Of a stretch of 64,000 nucleotides of DNA, positions 46,103 to 55,597 are shown piece after piece; position 1 is the stretch's first letter, and each line of letters opens with the position of its first letter. A program made the translations under genes and the position numbers. The notes beneath the pieces are model-generated. The model had not been told where the DNA came from. It saw only the letters and a list, made by a program, of their open reading frames with translations, and did no database searches. This DNA comes from Azospirillum tabaci. GTDB lineage: Bacteria; Pseudomonadota; Alphaproteobacteria; Azospirillales; Azospirillaceae. The stretch lies in the NCBI RefSeq assembly GCF_014596085.1, contig NZ_JACCJY010000006.1:167242-231241 (forward strand), given 5' to 3'.

Positions 46103-47188
46103 TCAGCCGCGGGATCGTAACCATGCAATGTCCCTGGGTTGCTCAGACTTGTGGGACACGAGCACCTCCCATCTGCGGTCTTCCGGATCCAGACGCGCGT
46201 AAATCCGGCCGGCGTCATCCTGGCCGTTGGAAATGTGCCGTTCCCACCAGCGGTCGGCGCCCTTGACCTTTTTCCAGTTCGCCGGGGTTCCACCGGTGCC
46301 GGCGGCGAGTTCCGCGAGGGCGCCATACAGGAACCGGCGGTCGGAGAACTCCACGGCGGCCACGTCCAGGCTGGCGCGGAGCAAGCGGATGCGGGGCAGC
46401 AGGCTGGCAAAGACGGCGGCCACCTCCTCGCTCAGCCGCCCGGGTGCCGCCGGGCGTGGCGTCGGCGGAGCTTCCAGCGCGAACGCTTCCGCGGCGAGGC
46501 GGTTCTTCGACTCCTCGACAAGCGTTCTTTGCAGTTCCTCTAAGTCGGCCTGCAACCGGTCGGCCCGGTCCCGGGCTTCGTCCTGGGCATCGGCGGGCAT
46601 TCGCTCGGCCAGCGCGAGCCGCAAGGCGGCAACCTCCGCCTTCAGCGACGCCGCCGCGGCGTGTGCCCGGGCCAGTTCGCCTTCCACGAGGCGAAGCCGC
46701 AACGCCGCCATGTTGGCGGGACCCTCGGCCGACAGCAGTGCCCCATCGAGCAGGGCGCCAATGCGTGCCGCCAGAGCGCCCGGGGCAACGGCTTGGCTTT
46801 CGAACCTCACGAACCAGTCGGCGGCCAAGCCATCCACCGGTTCGCCGAGATACTGGCCAGACCGGATGACCGGGATCCCGTCGGCCGCCAGCCGCGCAGC
46901 CGCCTGTTCGCGATCAAGCACCGACCCTTGGATCAGCAGGTAGGCCTCCCCCACCCCCTCGACCACGGCGAAGCGTGCCACGGGCGGCATTGCCGCATCC
47001 GGCGCGGGCGGAACAGCGGTGGGGATCACAGCCTCCCCCGCGATGTCGATCCGATCCCCCTCCAGCACCAGATAGGCCAACCCCCGCCACACCACCGCCG
47101 CCCGCTGGTCGGGCAGCAGGGTCGCGCGGCATTCGCGCCTTTCGAGGAATTGCTCCCCGTCATAGATCGAAATGGTTATCGTGGGCAT
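46103..47188 (-). CDS. Unrecognised coiled-coil protein between the restriction and Zorya modules
   Basis: A 361-residue protein. Residues 1-60 (ITISIYDGEQFLERRECRA, AAVVWRGLAYLVLEGDRI) look like a small beta domain. Residues about 70-160 hold an alpha/beta segment (YLLIQGSVLDREQAAARL), and 165-235 an Ala/Arg/Glu coiled coil. The C-terminus (about 300-361) is Trp- and Arg-rich (NWKKVKGADRWWERHI, RRWEVLVSHKSEQ). It is divergent from zorA, 84 bases away, and 127 bases upstream of the hsdR start on the same strand, so it may share regulation with either module. I do not recognise the family and assign no function. Confidence 0.6.
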   Translation of the reverse strand: MPTITISIYDGEQFLERRECRATLLPDQRAAVVWRGLAYLVLEGDRIDIAGEAVIPTAVPPAPDAAMPPVARFAVVEGVGEAYLLIQGSVLDREQAAARLAADGIPVIRSGQYLGEPVDGLAADWFVRFESQAVAPGALAARIGALLDGALLSAEGPANMAALRLRLVEGELARAHAAAASLKAEVAALRLALAERMPADAQDEARDRADRLQADLEELQRTLVEESKNRLAAEAFALEAPPTPRPAAPGRLSEEVAAVFASLLPRIRLLRASLDVAAVEFSDRRFLYGALAELAAGTGGTPANWKKVKGADRWWERHISNGQDDAGRIYARLDPEDRRWEVLVSHKSEQPRDIAWLRSRG

Positions 47189-47272
47189 TCACAATACCGT
47201 TAGGGCATTTTCAAGAATTTGTAATTATAAACGCCATTGTATGCGAGAGGTTATTCAGGCGGTCATCACTCC

Positions 47273-49555
47273 ATGAACATAGCTCAAGCCGTCGCTTCCA
47301 TCATCTCCAACCCCTACACAATTGGGCTGGTTATCCTACTCCTCGTTTTTTGGGCAACGGCTTCGATTATCTCCCTGGATAACGGAACGAAGCTTTTTCT
47401 CCGCTCTCTTTTGGCCGCGAATGGCGAACTCGACAAATCCGCCGACGCTTTGTCCTTCGCCCAGCGCTATGAGGAGGTCAGCGCCAGCTTTGGGCGCGAC
47501 CCGATCCTCGGCGGCGCTTGGCGGGAGTACCAGGAGTCGCTGCTTCTGCCACGGACGGCGGGCCGCCCCGTGCGCTCGACGACACGACCGGCGGCGTGGT
47601 TCAATCTGGACCTTCTGCGCGGGCCGGCCATTGAAACCGACTTGCGCTACCACGCGGCCATGCCGAATCTGCTGGTCGGCGCCGGACTGCTGTTCACGTT
47701 CCTGGGACTTGCGGTCGCGCTGGGCAGCGCCGGCGAGGTGGTGACCGGCACCGCGGCGGAACGCAACGGCGCTCTGCGGCAGCTGCTCGACACGGCGTCG
47801 TTCAAGTTCATCACGTCGCTGATGGGTATGCTGCTGTCCATCGTCTATGCGGTCATCCGCAAACACCGCCTGAAGCAGGTCGAACGCGCCCTGGACCGCT
47901 TCCAAGCGGCGCTTGAGTTGCGCATTCCGCTGATGACACCGGCCGCGCTCCAGCAAGAGACGAACGAACTGCTGGCGCGGCAGTCCGACTATTTCGAGAG
48001 CTTTACGAACGATCTGGCCGTCTCGCTCGGAAGCGCCATGGACCGCGCCTTCGACACGCGGCTGGGGGAGCACATCGGCCCGTTGGCGGACTCGATGAGC
48101 CGGCTGGCCGACGGCATGGCCTCGCGCAACGAGGACGCCATGCGCTCGATGCTCGACGCCTTCTTGGAGAAGCTCCAGGGGGGAACCGGCGACCGCATGC
48201 AGGGCGTTGCGGAGACGCTGTCGGGGCTGGGGGCGCGACTGGAAGGTCTTCAGCAGGGGTTGGGCGACGCCGCGGTGCGGATGGCGCAGTCCGCCGACGC
48301 CATGGCCGCCCGCATGGGCGAAGGGGCCGAAGCCGCGCTTTCCCGCATCACCGACCAGATGGGCGGCCTGACCGAAACACTGCGGACCGTCGCAGAGCAG
48401 AGCCGCACCGCCGGCGCCGAGGCAGGGCAGCACATGGCCTCCCGGATCGAAGCCGCGGCCACCGGCTTCGAGGAAGCCGCCCGTGGCGTTGCCGCCACCC
48501 TGGCCCAGGCCGCCGCCGCGATGGAAACGACCATGGGCCGGCAGGCGGAGGAAAGCGGCGCCCGCCTTTCGGCGTCGGTGGAGGCGATGGTGGCGGAGTT
48601 GCGGGCGCTCGCCGAAGGCAGCCGCAACGCGGGAACGGAGGCATTCAGCCATCTGGCCGCCCGCGTAGCGGAAACCACCGCCGGCCTGGAGCGGTCGGTG
48701 GAGCGGATGTCCGCCGGCCTGGAACGGGCGGCGTCCGAAGGCGGCAGCGCGCTGGGTCAAGGGGCGGAGCAAGCGGTGAACCGCATCGCCGACGCCACCG
48801 AAGGCATGAGGACCGAGTTGCAGGCCATGATGGCCGATCTGCGAACCGCGCTCGGTCAAGCGGGCGACGCGCTGCGGGAAAGCGGAACCGCCAGCGCCGC
48901 TACCCTCCGCACCGCTTTGGGCGAAGCCGGGGATGGTGTCGCGACGGCGTTGAGCGACGCCGCCGACCGGCTGGGCCGGGCAGGCAACGAGGCGGCCGAC
49001 GCCCTCCGCAAGGGCGGCGAGGCCGCGGGCGGATCCATGCGCGATGCCGGCGGGCTGGTCGGGGAACGGGCCGGCGGGCTGGCCGGTCAGATCGCCGCCT
49101 TGGGTCAGGCCGCCACGACGCTCGCCTCCCGCAGCACGGAGTTCGAACACGCCGCCGCGAGGGCCGCCGAGCCCCTCTCCAAAGCGGCGGACACCATCAA
49201 CGCCGCCAGCCAGAGCGCCCGCGCGGTCATGGAGCCGTTGGCCAAGGCCTCGCTGGAGGTCAGCCGTGCGGTCGAACAGGTGTCCGGTACCGCCACCCGC
49301 TTCACCACAGTGCTGGACGCCGCCCAAAAGCTGACCGCAAGCCTGGACGGCGCCGCACAACGCTTCGAAGGAGTGGACCGCGAGCTGGCGAAAACCCTGG
49401 ACACTCTTCAAATCGGCCTTCAGGGCTTCACGCGCGAGATCGCCGGCTTCGTCAGCCAGACCGACCAGAATCTCGCAAAGGCGGCCACCCAGCTGGGCAG
49501 CTTGGTCAGCAATCTTGAGAGCACGCTCGAAGACTTCGTGCCGGCTGTGCGCTGA
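47273..49555 (+). CDS. zorA: Zorya anti-phage system protein ZorA (MotA-like proton channel subunit)
   Basis: A 760-residue membrane protein. Helix 1 is at 16-34 (TIGLVILLLVFWATASII), helices 2 and 3 at about 131-151 (NLLVGAGLLFTFLGLAVALG) and 178-194, with MotA/TolQ-like character. The remaining about 550 residues form an Ala/Glu/Arg-rich helical tail (GDAVRMAQSADAMAARMG type heptads), the long intracellular rod of ZorA that signals to the effector. ATG 47273 is preferred; a TTG at 47237 would add 12 residues. The stop is 11 bases from zorB. With zorB it forms the ion-driven motor of Zorya. Confidence 0.93.
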   Translation: MNIAQAVASIISNPYTIGLVILLLVFWATASIISLDNGTKLFLRSLLAANGELDKSADALSFAQRYEEVSASFGRDPILGGAWREYQESLLLPRTAGRPVRSTTRPAAWFNLDLLRGPAIETDLRYHAAMPNLLVGAGLLFTFLGLAVALGSAGEVVTGTAAERNGALRQLLDTASFKFITSLMGMLLSIVYAVIRKHRLKQVERALDRFQAALELRIPLMTPAALQQETNELLARQSDYFESFTNDLAVSLGSAMDRAFDTRLGEHIGPLADSMSRLADGMASRNEDAMRSMLDAFLEKLQGGTGDRMQGVAETLSGLGARLEGLQQGLGDAAVRMAQSADAMAARMGEGAEAALSRITDQMGGLTETLRTVAEQSRTAGAEAGQHMASRIEAAATGFEEAARGVAATLAQAAAAMETTMGRQAEESGARLSASVEAMVAELRALAEGSRNAGTEAFSHLAARVAETTAGLERSVERMSAGLERAASEGGSALGQGAEQAVNRIADATEGMRTELQAMMADLRTALGQAGDALRESGTASAATLRTALGEAGDGVATALSDAADRLGRAGNEAADALRKGGEAAGGSMRDAGGLVGERAGGLAGQIAALGQAATTLASRSTEFEHAAARAAEPLSKAADTINAASQSARAVMEPLAKASLEVSRAVEQVSGTATRFTTVLDAAQKLTASLDGAAQRFEGVDRELAKTLDTLQIGLQGFTREIAGFVSQTDQNLAKAATQLGSLVSNLESTLEDFVPAVR

Positions 49556-49566
49556 GGGAATGGGAC

Positions 49567-50529
49567 ATGGCGACGTCTACCGGAGCCGAGGACGAAGGCG
49601 GCGAGGGATACTTCGCCTCGATCAGCGACCTGATGGTCGGCGTGCTGTTCGTCTTCCTGCTGATGCTGACCGTGTTCGCCCTCAACTTCCGCGACGCGGA
49701 GGAAGAGCAGATGATCGAGCGCGCCCGCTATGAGGAGGCCCTGCGGCGCGCCGAACTGGCGGAGACCGAGGCGCAGCAGCAGGCTGAACACGCAAGGCTG
49801 GCCCAGGCAGAGGCGCAGCGCCAATCGGCGGAAGCGGCCCGGCAGCGGGCACAGAACGAAGAGCTGCGGCACTTGCTGACCGAAGCGGTCGCCCAACTCG
49901 AACGCGATCTGGAAAACCGCCAGAACCAGCGCAACCGGCTGTTGCTGTCGCTGGAGAAGTCCTTGCAGGACCAAGGGGTTCGCGTGTCGCTCGATCCCGG
50001 TTCAGGCATTCTGCGGCTGTCGGGCGACCTTCTGTTCGAGACCGGGCAGGCCGTCTACCGGGCGGAGGCGCAGCAGACCATCGTGACCTTGGCCGACGTC
50101 CTGTCCGGGCTGCTGCCCTGCTACGCCGTGGGCGGACGCGCGGACGGCTGCCCGCCGGACAGCATGCCGATCCTTGAAACCATGCTGGTGGAAGGGCACA
50201 CGGACCGGCAGCCCTACCGCAACCTTGCCCCGTCGCAGTCACAGGCACGCAACGACCGCCTGTCGACTGACCGCGCGCTGGCCGTGTTCCAGACCCTGCG
50301 CCAGACCCAGCCAGTTTTGGAAGAGCTGCGCAACAGCGATGGACTCCCCTTGCTCGGCGTGTCCGGCTACGGCGAGCGTCGCCCCCTGCCCGAAGCCCAG
50401 GCGGCGACAGAAGAGGACTACCGGCGCAACCGCCGCATCGACCTGCGTTTCGTGCTGTCCGCCCGCACCTCTGAGGAGTTGCAGCGATTGCGCGACCGGA
50501 TCCGCGGCCTGCTGGGCACCGTCCCATGA
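49567..50529 (+). CDS. zorB: Zorya protein ZorB (MotB/OmpA-like peptidoglycan-binding stator subunit)
   Basis: A 320-residue protein with one membrane helix (about 21-40, DLMVGVLFVFLLMLTVFALN) that begins with the putative proton-binding Asp 21 of SISDLMVG. A charged coiled coil (45-125) leads to an OmpA-type domain (about 150-310) with LRLSGDLLFETGQ, VEGHTDRQPY, ARNDRLSTDRALAVFQTL and RRNRRIDLRFVL, which anchors the motor to peptidoglycan. GAGGGAA precedes the ATG; the stop overlaps zorC by 4 bases. Confidence 0.93.
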   Translation: MATSTGAEDEGGEGYFASISDLMVGVLFVFLLMLTVFALNFRDAEEEQMIERARYEEALRRAELAETEAQQQAEHARLAQAEAQRQSAEAARQRAQNEELRHLLTEAVAQLERDLENRQNQRNRLLLSLEKSLQDQGVRVSLDPGSGILRLSGDLLFETGQAVYRAEAQQTIVTLADVLSGLLPCYAVGGRADGCPPDSMPILETMLVEGHTDRQPYRNLAPSQSQARNDRLSTDRALAVFQTLRQTQPVLEELRNSDGLPLLGVSGYGERRPLPEAQAATEEDYRRNRRIDLRFVLSARTSEELQRLRDRIRGLLGTVP

Positions 50530-51965
50530 ACCACACCGTCGAGGCTCTCAAGACCCTGCGCGCCGCCGTGGAGCTGCTGAGCCGCGGCGCAAGGCTGCCC
50601 GATGTGCCGGAAAGCGCGCGGATGGTGGCCGCGTTGGCGGCGGGCGACGCGGCCCCGGCGCTGCCGGCCGGCGATGTCCTTCAGGCAGTGCGCCAACGGC
50701 TGCAACAGGCTGTGCACAGTCCGCAGGGCTGGGATGCCGCGGCGCCACGCGACTTGCGGGATGCGCCCTGGCTGATGTGGGCGGACAAGGCGCCGCTGGC
50801 CACGCTGGACGGGCTGTTGGAAGCGGTTCTCCGGCTGGCCGACCGCCGCGCCGGGGTGCGCAGGACGCTCATCGAGGGGTGGCTGAAGGGTTTTGCGCCG
50901 GATGGCCCCCGGATTGCGGAGGCCGGTCGCGCCATCCGGCGCCTGATCACCGGCAATCCTGATGCGCGTCTTCAACCCTGGCGCCTGGCGGACAGCGGGT
51001 ATCACCTCTTCGATGCCGCCCAGGGACCGAAGACGCTAGCGCGGCACATCCTGCAAAGCACCGATCCCGTTCCCGACCTGCTCGCCCGTGCGTGCCTCGA
51101 CGATCCGCTGCGGGCCGTCTCCGGCTACATGCGCGCGGTTCAGGACGAGGTGCTCCAAATGGCGCCGGAATGCCTCGTCGGCACCGCCGGCGAAACCGCC
51201 ATGGCGCGCCTGACGGAGTTCCTGGCGCCCAACGGTCGGTTGCGCTTTTCCGAACCGGAGGTCTACGGCCAGCTCGCGCGCAGTCTGCTGGCGCCCTGGA
51301 TGACCGACCGTCGCACCCCCGACGATTCGGTGCGGGCTGCGGTGCAGTCCTTCCTCCTAGCCCATCTCCGCGACCCGCGCCTGCATCCGGAGCGGTGGCT
51401 GAAGGCCGGCGACGAGGCGATTGCCGAGATGCGCCGTTGGCTGGCGCGGGCGTCGCTCAACGCCTTCTTCGAAGTCATTGGCGATTACGCCTACGACAAG
51501 CATTGGCGATACCGCGAGGCTTTCTGGTCGGCTTGCCTGGAGGCCGGCGGCATTAATGAAGCATGGCTGGCCCTCGGATCGAACGTCCACGCCTCCGCGC
51601 GCGCTGTTCGTGACCTGAACGGTGCTTACGCCCGCTTGGACGGCCATGCCGATCAATCGATTCTTCTACTGCGCGTTCGGAACACAATCTTTTGCGAATG
51701 GAGCCACAACGGAAAGCTTCGGGCATGGCCGATCGACTGGAGGACGGCGCCGAGACTCTACCAACGGAACTACTCACGTGACGATGTGACCGGAGCCGGT
51801 CTCCCCTTCCCACCGAATCCCAGATATGGCTCCAACGGACGACGAGACTCCGGTGGTCTGAGCCATATCGGCTCAGACAGCAGCCGGTGGCAGGGCAGCG
51901 TCGCACGGATGCTGGCCGATCGCGCGGGGATCCATCTGACCCATCACGACTGGATGCCGACATGA
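50526..51965 (+). CDS. zorC: Zorya protein ZorC (EH-signature domain protein)
   Basis: A 479-residue soluble protein of the EH-signature family. The motif RVRNTIFCEWSHNGKLRAWP (about 381-400), with the conserved Glu and His, is diagnostic. The N-terminal half is helical and of unknown fold. ZorC works with ZorD as the type I effector pair and binds DNA in known systems. The start overlaps zorB (ATGA) and the stop overlaps zorD in the same manner, so zorB, zorC and zorD are translated as a unit. Confidence 0.9.
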   Translation: MNHTVEALKTLRAAVELLSRGARLPDVPESARMVAALAAGDAAPALPAGDVLQAVRQRLQQAVHSPQGWDAAAPRDLRDAPWLMWADKAPLATLDGLLEAVLRLADRRAGVRRTLIEGWLKGFAPDGPRIAEAGRAIRRLITGNPDARLQPWRLADSGYHLFDAAQGPKTLARHILQSTDPVPDLLARACLDDPLRAVSGYMRAVQDEVLQMAPECLVGTAGETAMARLTEFLAPNGRLRFSEPEVYGQLARSLLAPWMTDRRTPDDSVRAAVQSFLLAHLRDPRLHPERWLKAGDEAIAEMRRWLARASLNAFFEVIGDYAYDKHWRYREAFWSACLEAGGINEAWLALGSNVHASARAVRDLNGAYARLDGHADQSILLLRVRNTIFCEWSHNGKLRAWPIDWRTAPRLYQRNYSRDDVTGAGLPFPPNPRYGSNGRRDSGGLSHIGSDSSRWQGSVARMLADRAGIHLTHHDWMPT

Positions 51966-54868
51966 CCCATCGCTTCGCAGCCGACCCGCAGTCCGCCGGC
52001 GTCGAAATCCGGCTGATCGGACCGGCCGGACCTTTGGCGGTCGACCGTTGGGCAGTGACGGTTCCAGACAGCCTGCTGCCCGGCGTCGACTTGGCGCAGC
52101 GGCTGATCGCCGCCGACAGCGCCATCGCCGACAGCGACCTTCTGCTGATCGAACACCGGGCGGTCGCCGGCCTGTCGAACCGGGAGGCGTCGGCGCTTGG
52201 GCTTCCGCCCCCCGCACCAGTGGTGGCACATCTGCGGACCCGGGGCGTGATCACCAGCCCATCCTTCACCGTGGAGTTGGAATGGCGCCGCCCGACGGGC
52301 CAACCGGTGGTCGGAGCGACGCGGACGGGCGCCTTCCTGCGGATCGGCGGGAAGTGGGGACGGCTGTCAGACGCCCTTTTCCAGATCGTGGAGGGGGTCG
52401 ATCGCGTGATTCAGGCCGCGGGCGACGACCAGGGCGCCCGCTTCGCCGCCATGTCGGCCCTGCGCGAGGTGCTGCCCGCCGCGATTGATGCCGGGACGGC
52501 CGACGCCGACGGGTTGATCGGTACGATGACCATCGCCGTCGCGGACTCCTTCTCGCTGGACCTGAGGGGCGACGGCGATGCCGCGCGGCTGGTGCCGATC
52601 CTGCATCGGGCGGGGGACGCTCCGGAGCAGCCGCTGCTGTCGGAGGACCGGCAACGGATCTTCGGCGAGGACCAGTTCAACCGCTTCACCACGGCCCGGT
52701 CCGTCTACGCGCTGGGCGGCAATTGGTACGCCGTGACGACGCCGGTGCTGCGCCGGGCGTTGGAGGAGGTGCGGCGCGTCCAATCGGCACCGCCGGCGAC
52801 GCGACGGGCTCTGTTCGCGTCTCCCCGCGCCTTCCTGCGCGATGCGCTCGGACCCGACCTCGACGACACGGTCCTGGAGACCGTTTTTCGCGAGACCGCC
52901 GCCTACGCCGACCGCGTGGTTGGGCTGGGCCTGTGGCGACCCCGGGTCGTGCCCTGGGTGCCGCTTGCCCCCACCGACTGGTTCGGCGACGGCAAACGGG
53001 GCGATGCGGGGGGCAATGGGGGCCCGGCCGCGGCCTCTCCGCCGCCCTCTGGCCTGATGATCGGCGACCGGGCGGTGCCCCTGACGGAGGAAGAGGCCAA
53101 CGCGCTGCGCGCGCGGGTTGAGGATGCCATCGGAGCCGGCCTGCCCAGCGTGTCGGTGCTGGTGGACGGGCAGGACATCCCCGTTCCGGCCACCACCGAC
53201 ACGCTGGCGGCCTTGAACAAACTCGCCGCCGACCGCATGCCGAAGGACCCACCGCCACCGGCAGAGCCGACGTCCGACGAGAAAAGCGGGCCCGAGGTGC
53301 TCTTGATCCGCCCGAACGAAGAAGCGGTGGAGGTTGAAGGACAGTTCTCGCCCCGCCCCGCTTCGTCGCAATCGCTGCCGCCGGCACTCGCCACGCCGCT
53401 GAAGCCGCACCAGACGGAAGGGCTGTCCTGGCTGCAACAGGCATGGACGATGGGCCGGCCGGGCGTTCTGCTGGCCGACGACATGGGGCTGGGCAAGACC
53501 CTGCAAGGCTTGGCCTTCCTCGCTTGGCTCCGGACCGGCATGGCCGAGGGCGCCATCCCGCGCGCGCCGGTCGCCGTCGTCGCCCCGACGGGCCTGTTGC
53601 AGAACTGGCGGGCCGAGGCCGACCGCCATCTCGTCTCCCCTGGTCTCGGCCACTGCACCGAGGCATTCGGACGCGGGCTGGCCGCACTGAAGCGCCGGAG
53701 TGCCGACGGCAGCCCGGCGCTCGACGTCGACGCGCTGCAGTCCGCCGACTGGGTGCTGACCACCTATGAGACCCTGCGCGACTTCGATCGTGACTTCGGC
53801 AAGATCCGCTTCGCGGCCATGCTGTTCGACGAGGCGCAGAAGATCAAGACGCCCGGCGTGCGCCTGACCGATGCGGCCAAGGCGATGAACGCCGATTTCC
53901 GCATCGCCATGACCGGAACGCCGGTGGAGAACCGCCTGTCCGATCTGTGGTGCATCACCGACGCCATACACCCGGCCGTGCTTGGCGAGTTGAAGAGCTT
54001 CAGCGCCGACTATGAACGGTCGCCCGATCCGGAGCGGCTGAAGCGCCTGAAGTCCTCGCTCGACGCCTGGCATGGCGGACGCGCGCCTCTGCTGCTGCGC
54101 CGGCTGAAGCAGGACCGCCTGCCTGACCTGCCGCTGCCGCAGGAGATCATCTACGAAACGCCGATGCCGCCGGTGCAGCGGAACGCCTATGAATCAGCCA
54201 TCACCGAAGCCCGGACGGCGGAAAAGGCCGGTGCCATGCTGGGGGCGCTGCAGCGGATGCGCGCCATATCGCTTCATCCGGCCCCCGACAGCGCCGTCGG
54301 CGACGACGCATTCATCGCCGCATCCGCCCGCTTGACCGCCGCCTTCACGGCGCTCGACGACATTGCTCAAAAAGGCGAACGCGTTCTCATCTTCCTTGAG
54401 GACCTCGCGATGCAGGCGCGCTTGGCCGGCATCCTCCAACGGCGCTATCGGCTCCTTGCCCCGCCCATGATCATCAGCGGCCAAGTGGCCGGCACCGTCC
54501 GGCAAGCACGGGTAGACCGTTTCCAGGCAAGTGCCGACAAGTTCGACGCGATGATCCTGTCTCCCCGGGCTGGTGGCGTCGGCCTGACTCTGACCAACGC
54601 CAATCACGTAATCCACCTCTCACGCTGGTGGAATCCGGCAGTGGAGGACCAGTGCACCGGCCGCGCTCTGCGCATCGGACAGACCAAGCCCGTGTTCGTT
54701 CATATCCCCATGGCGGTTCTGGGCAAAGGTTGCTCGGCTTTCGACCGCAATTTGAACGCGTTGCTTACTCGTAAACGCCGCCTGTTCCATGAAGCGCTAA
54801 TGCCGCCTTCTGGCACAGCCGAGAATCTAAATGAGTTGTTCGCAGCGACAGTCACCACTATCGCATAG
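51962..54868 (+). CDS. zorD: Zorya protein ZorD (SNF2-family helicase/nuclease effector)
   Basis: A 968-residue SNF2-type protein. The N-terminal about 480 residues are a ZorD-specific region. The ATPase follows with LLADDMGLGKTLQGLAFLAW, the DEAQ box MLFDEAQKIKTP, MTGTPVENRLSDLW, VFVHIPMA and the C-terminal lobe motif LSPRAGGVGLTLTNANHVIHL with QCTGRALRIGQTKPV. ATG 51962 is chosen because it overlaps the zorC stop. With ZorA, ZorB and ZorC it makes a complete type I Zorya; no ZorE or ZorF/ZorG is present. The stop at 54868 lies next to an IS3 scar, so the defence module ends at mobile DNA. Confidence 0.92.
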   Translation: MTHRFAADPQSAGVEIRLIGPAGPLAVDRWAVTVPDSLLPGVDLAQRLIAADSAIADSDLLLIEHRAVAGLSNREASALGLPPPAPVVAHLRTRGVITSPSFTVELEWRRPTGQPVVGATRTGAFLRIGGKWGRLSDALFQIVEGVDRVIQAAGDDQGARFAAMSALREVLPAAIDAGTADADGLIGTMTIAVADSFSLDLRGDGDAARLVPILHRAGDAPEQPLLSEDRQRIFGEDQFNRFTTARSVYALGGNWYAVTTPVLRRALEEVRRVQSAPPATRRALFASPRAFLRDALGPDLDDTVLETVFRETAAYADRVVGLGLWRPRVVPWVPLAPTDWFGDGKRGDAGGNGGPAAASPPPSGLMIGDRAVPLTEEEANALRARVEDAIGAGLPSVSVLVDGQDIPVPATTDTLAALNKLAADRMPKDPPPPAEPTSDEKSGPEVLLIRPNEEAVEVEGQFSPRPASSQSLPPALATPLKPHQTEGLSWLQQAWTMGRPGVLLADDMGLGKTLQGLAFLAWLRTGMAEGAIPRAPVAVVAPTGLLQNWRAEADRHLVSPGLGHCTEAFGRGLAALKRRSADGSPALDVDALQSADWVLTTYETLRDFDRDFGKIRFAAMLFDEAQKIKTPGVRLTDAAKAMNADFRIAMTGTPVENRLSDLWCITDAIHPAVLGELKSFSADYERSPDPERLKRLKSSLDAWHGGRAPLLLRRLKQDRLPDLPLPQEIIYETPMPPVQRNAYESAITEARTAEKAGAMLGALQRMRAISLHPAPDSAVGDDAFIAASARLTAAFTALDDIAQKGERVLIFLEDLAMQARLAGILQRRYRLLAPPMIISGQVAGTVRQARVDRFQASADKFDAMILSPRAGGVGLTLTNANHVIHLSRWWNPAVEDQCTGRALRIGQTKPVFVHIPMAVLGKGCSAFDRNLNALLTRKRRLFHEALMPPSGTAENLNELFAATVTTIA

Positions 54869-54964
54869 CCTCATGGCAGAGAGTGAGGCACAGTTTTCAG
54901 AACTCCGCGAGGCGGGTTGCGACGATGAGGATGCAGGCTGACCTGCTCCCCAAGCTTCTTCCGC

Positions 54965-55339
54965 TCAGAGTGGGAGTCCCCTCATGTAATGCCCTGACCG
55001 GGCGTTGATGGCAACCGGGGCATGCCCCGGCCCCGGTTGCGGCGACATTCGCGTGGCAATCTCGATCAGCGCGGCGCCGCAAAGGCCGGATTGCGGTCGG
55101 ACGTAGGTGTAATCGCTGTGCCACACCGCCAGAACGGCACGGGCATGGACGAGCGAGGTGAACAGCCTCTTCAGCCGCTTGGCTTCCGACACCTCCATAC
55201 CGCCGTACTTCGCCTTCCACTGGAAGAACGTCGCCTCGCTGATCCCGTGCTCGCGGCAGACCTCCGCCGTTGGCCTGCCGGCATCCTGCTCACGCAGGAT
55301 TCCAATGATCTGTTCCCCGCTGAACCGGCTCTTCTTCAT
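54965..55339 (-). pseudogene. IS3-family OrfA-OrfB fusion by internal deletion
   Basis: A 124-codon frame that reads as OrfA for its first 58 residues ([20 protein letters not shown], a helix-turn-helix with the [17 protein letters not shown] segment). It then continues in the same frame as the C-terminal end of OrfB ([28 protein letters not shown]). About 250 residues of the integrase core with the DDE triad are missing. The join is in frame, so the protein might be made but cannot transpose. The matching terminal repeat is at 55369-55400. The element borders the zorD end of the defence island. Confidence 0.8.
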
Positions 55340-55368
55340 GTCCGTCTCCTTGCTCGACAGACTCTAAA

Positions 55369-55400
55369 TCAGCGTGGAGAAGTTTCAGGGGAGCGGGTCA
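55369..55400. repeat. Terminal inverted-repeat segment of the IS3 remnant
   Basis: These 32 bases lie upstream of the collapsed OrfA start and match the orphan copy at 9236-9267 with about three mismatches. The opposite end of this element was not recognised near 54900. Confidence 0.65.
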
Positions 55401-55447
55401 CTCTGCGTATACCAGACAATTATGGTCCAATGGTTATGAGCTGATGG

Positions 55448-55597
55448 CTATGGAAGGGTGATTTTTACTTCCAACAAAAAGGCCAATGTTAACGCTATGT
55501 TGACGCCAGTCAGTATTCCCATCAAAAACGCAAACAGGCCTGTACGGCTCCGCCGCCCTTCGATCACATCCCGACTCTGCTCCGACGCACCGTCCAT
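55448..55597 (-). CDS. Small single-pass membrane protein, 49 residues
   Basis: A short gene between two insertion-sequence scars. It starts MDGASEQSRDVIEGRRSRTG, a cytosolic, positively charged head, followed by one hydrophobic helix (LFAFLMGILTGVNIALTLAF) and a short tail ending LEVKITLP. GAGG stands eight bases before the ATG. Positive-inside charge followed by a helix is what a real small inner-membrane protein shows, and both hydrophobic pattern and ribosome site argue against chance. No family is recognised; small membrane proteins of toxin, regulator or holin-like type are possibilities. Confidence 0.45.
   Translation of the reverse strand: MDGASEQSRDVIEGRRSRTGLFAFLMGILTGVNIALTLAFLLEVKITLP

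Noticed and set aside
42691..46266. Open frame of about 1190 codons on the plus strand opposite hsdR
   Set aside because: No recognisable domain and a biased Arg/Gly/Val/Leu composition; the minus strand carries all HsdR motifs.
47273..54868. Type II or III Zorya
   Set aside because: ZorC and ZorD are present and no HNH ZorE or ZorF/ZorG gene is seen, so type I is the fit.
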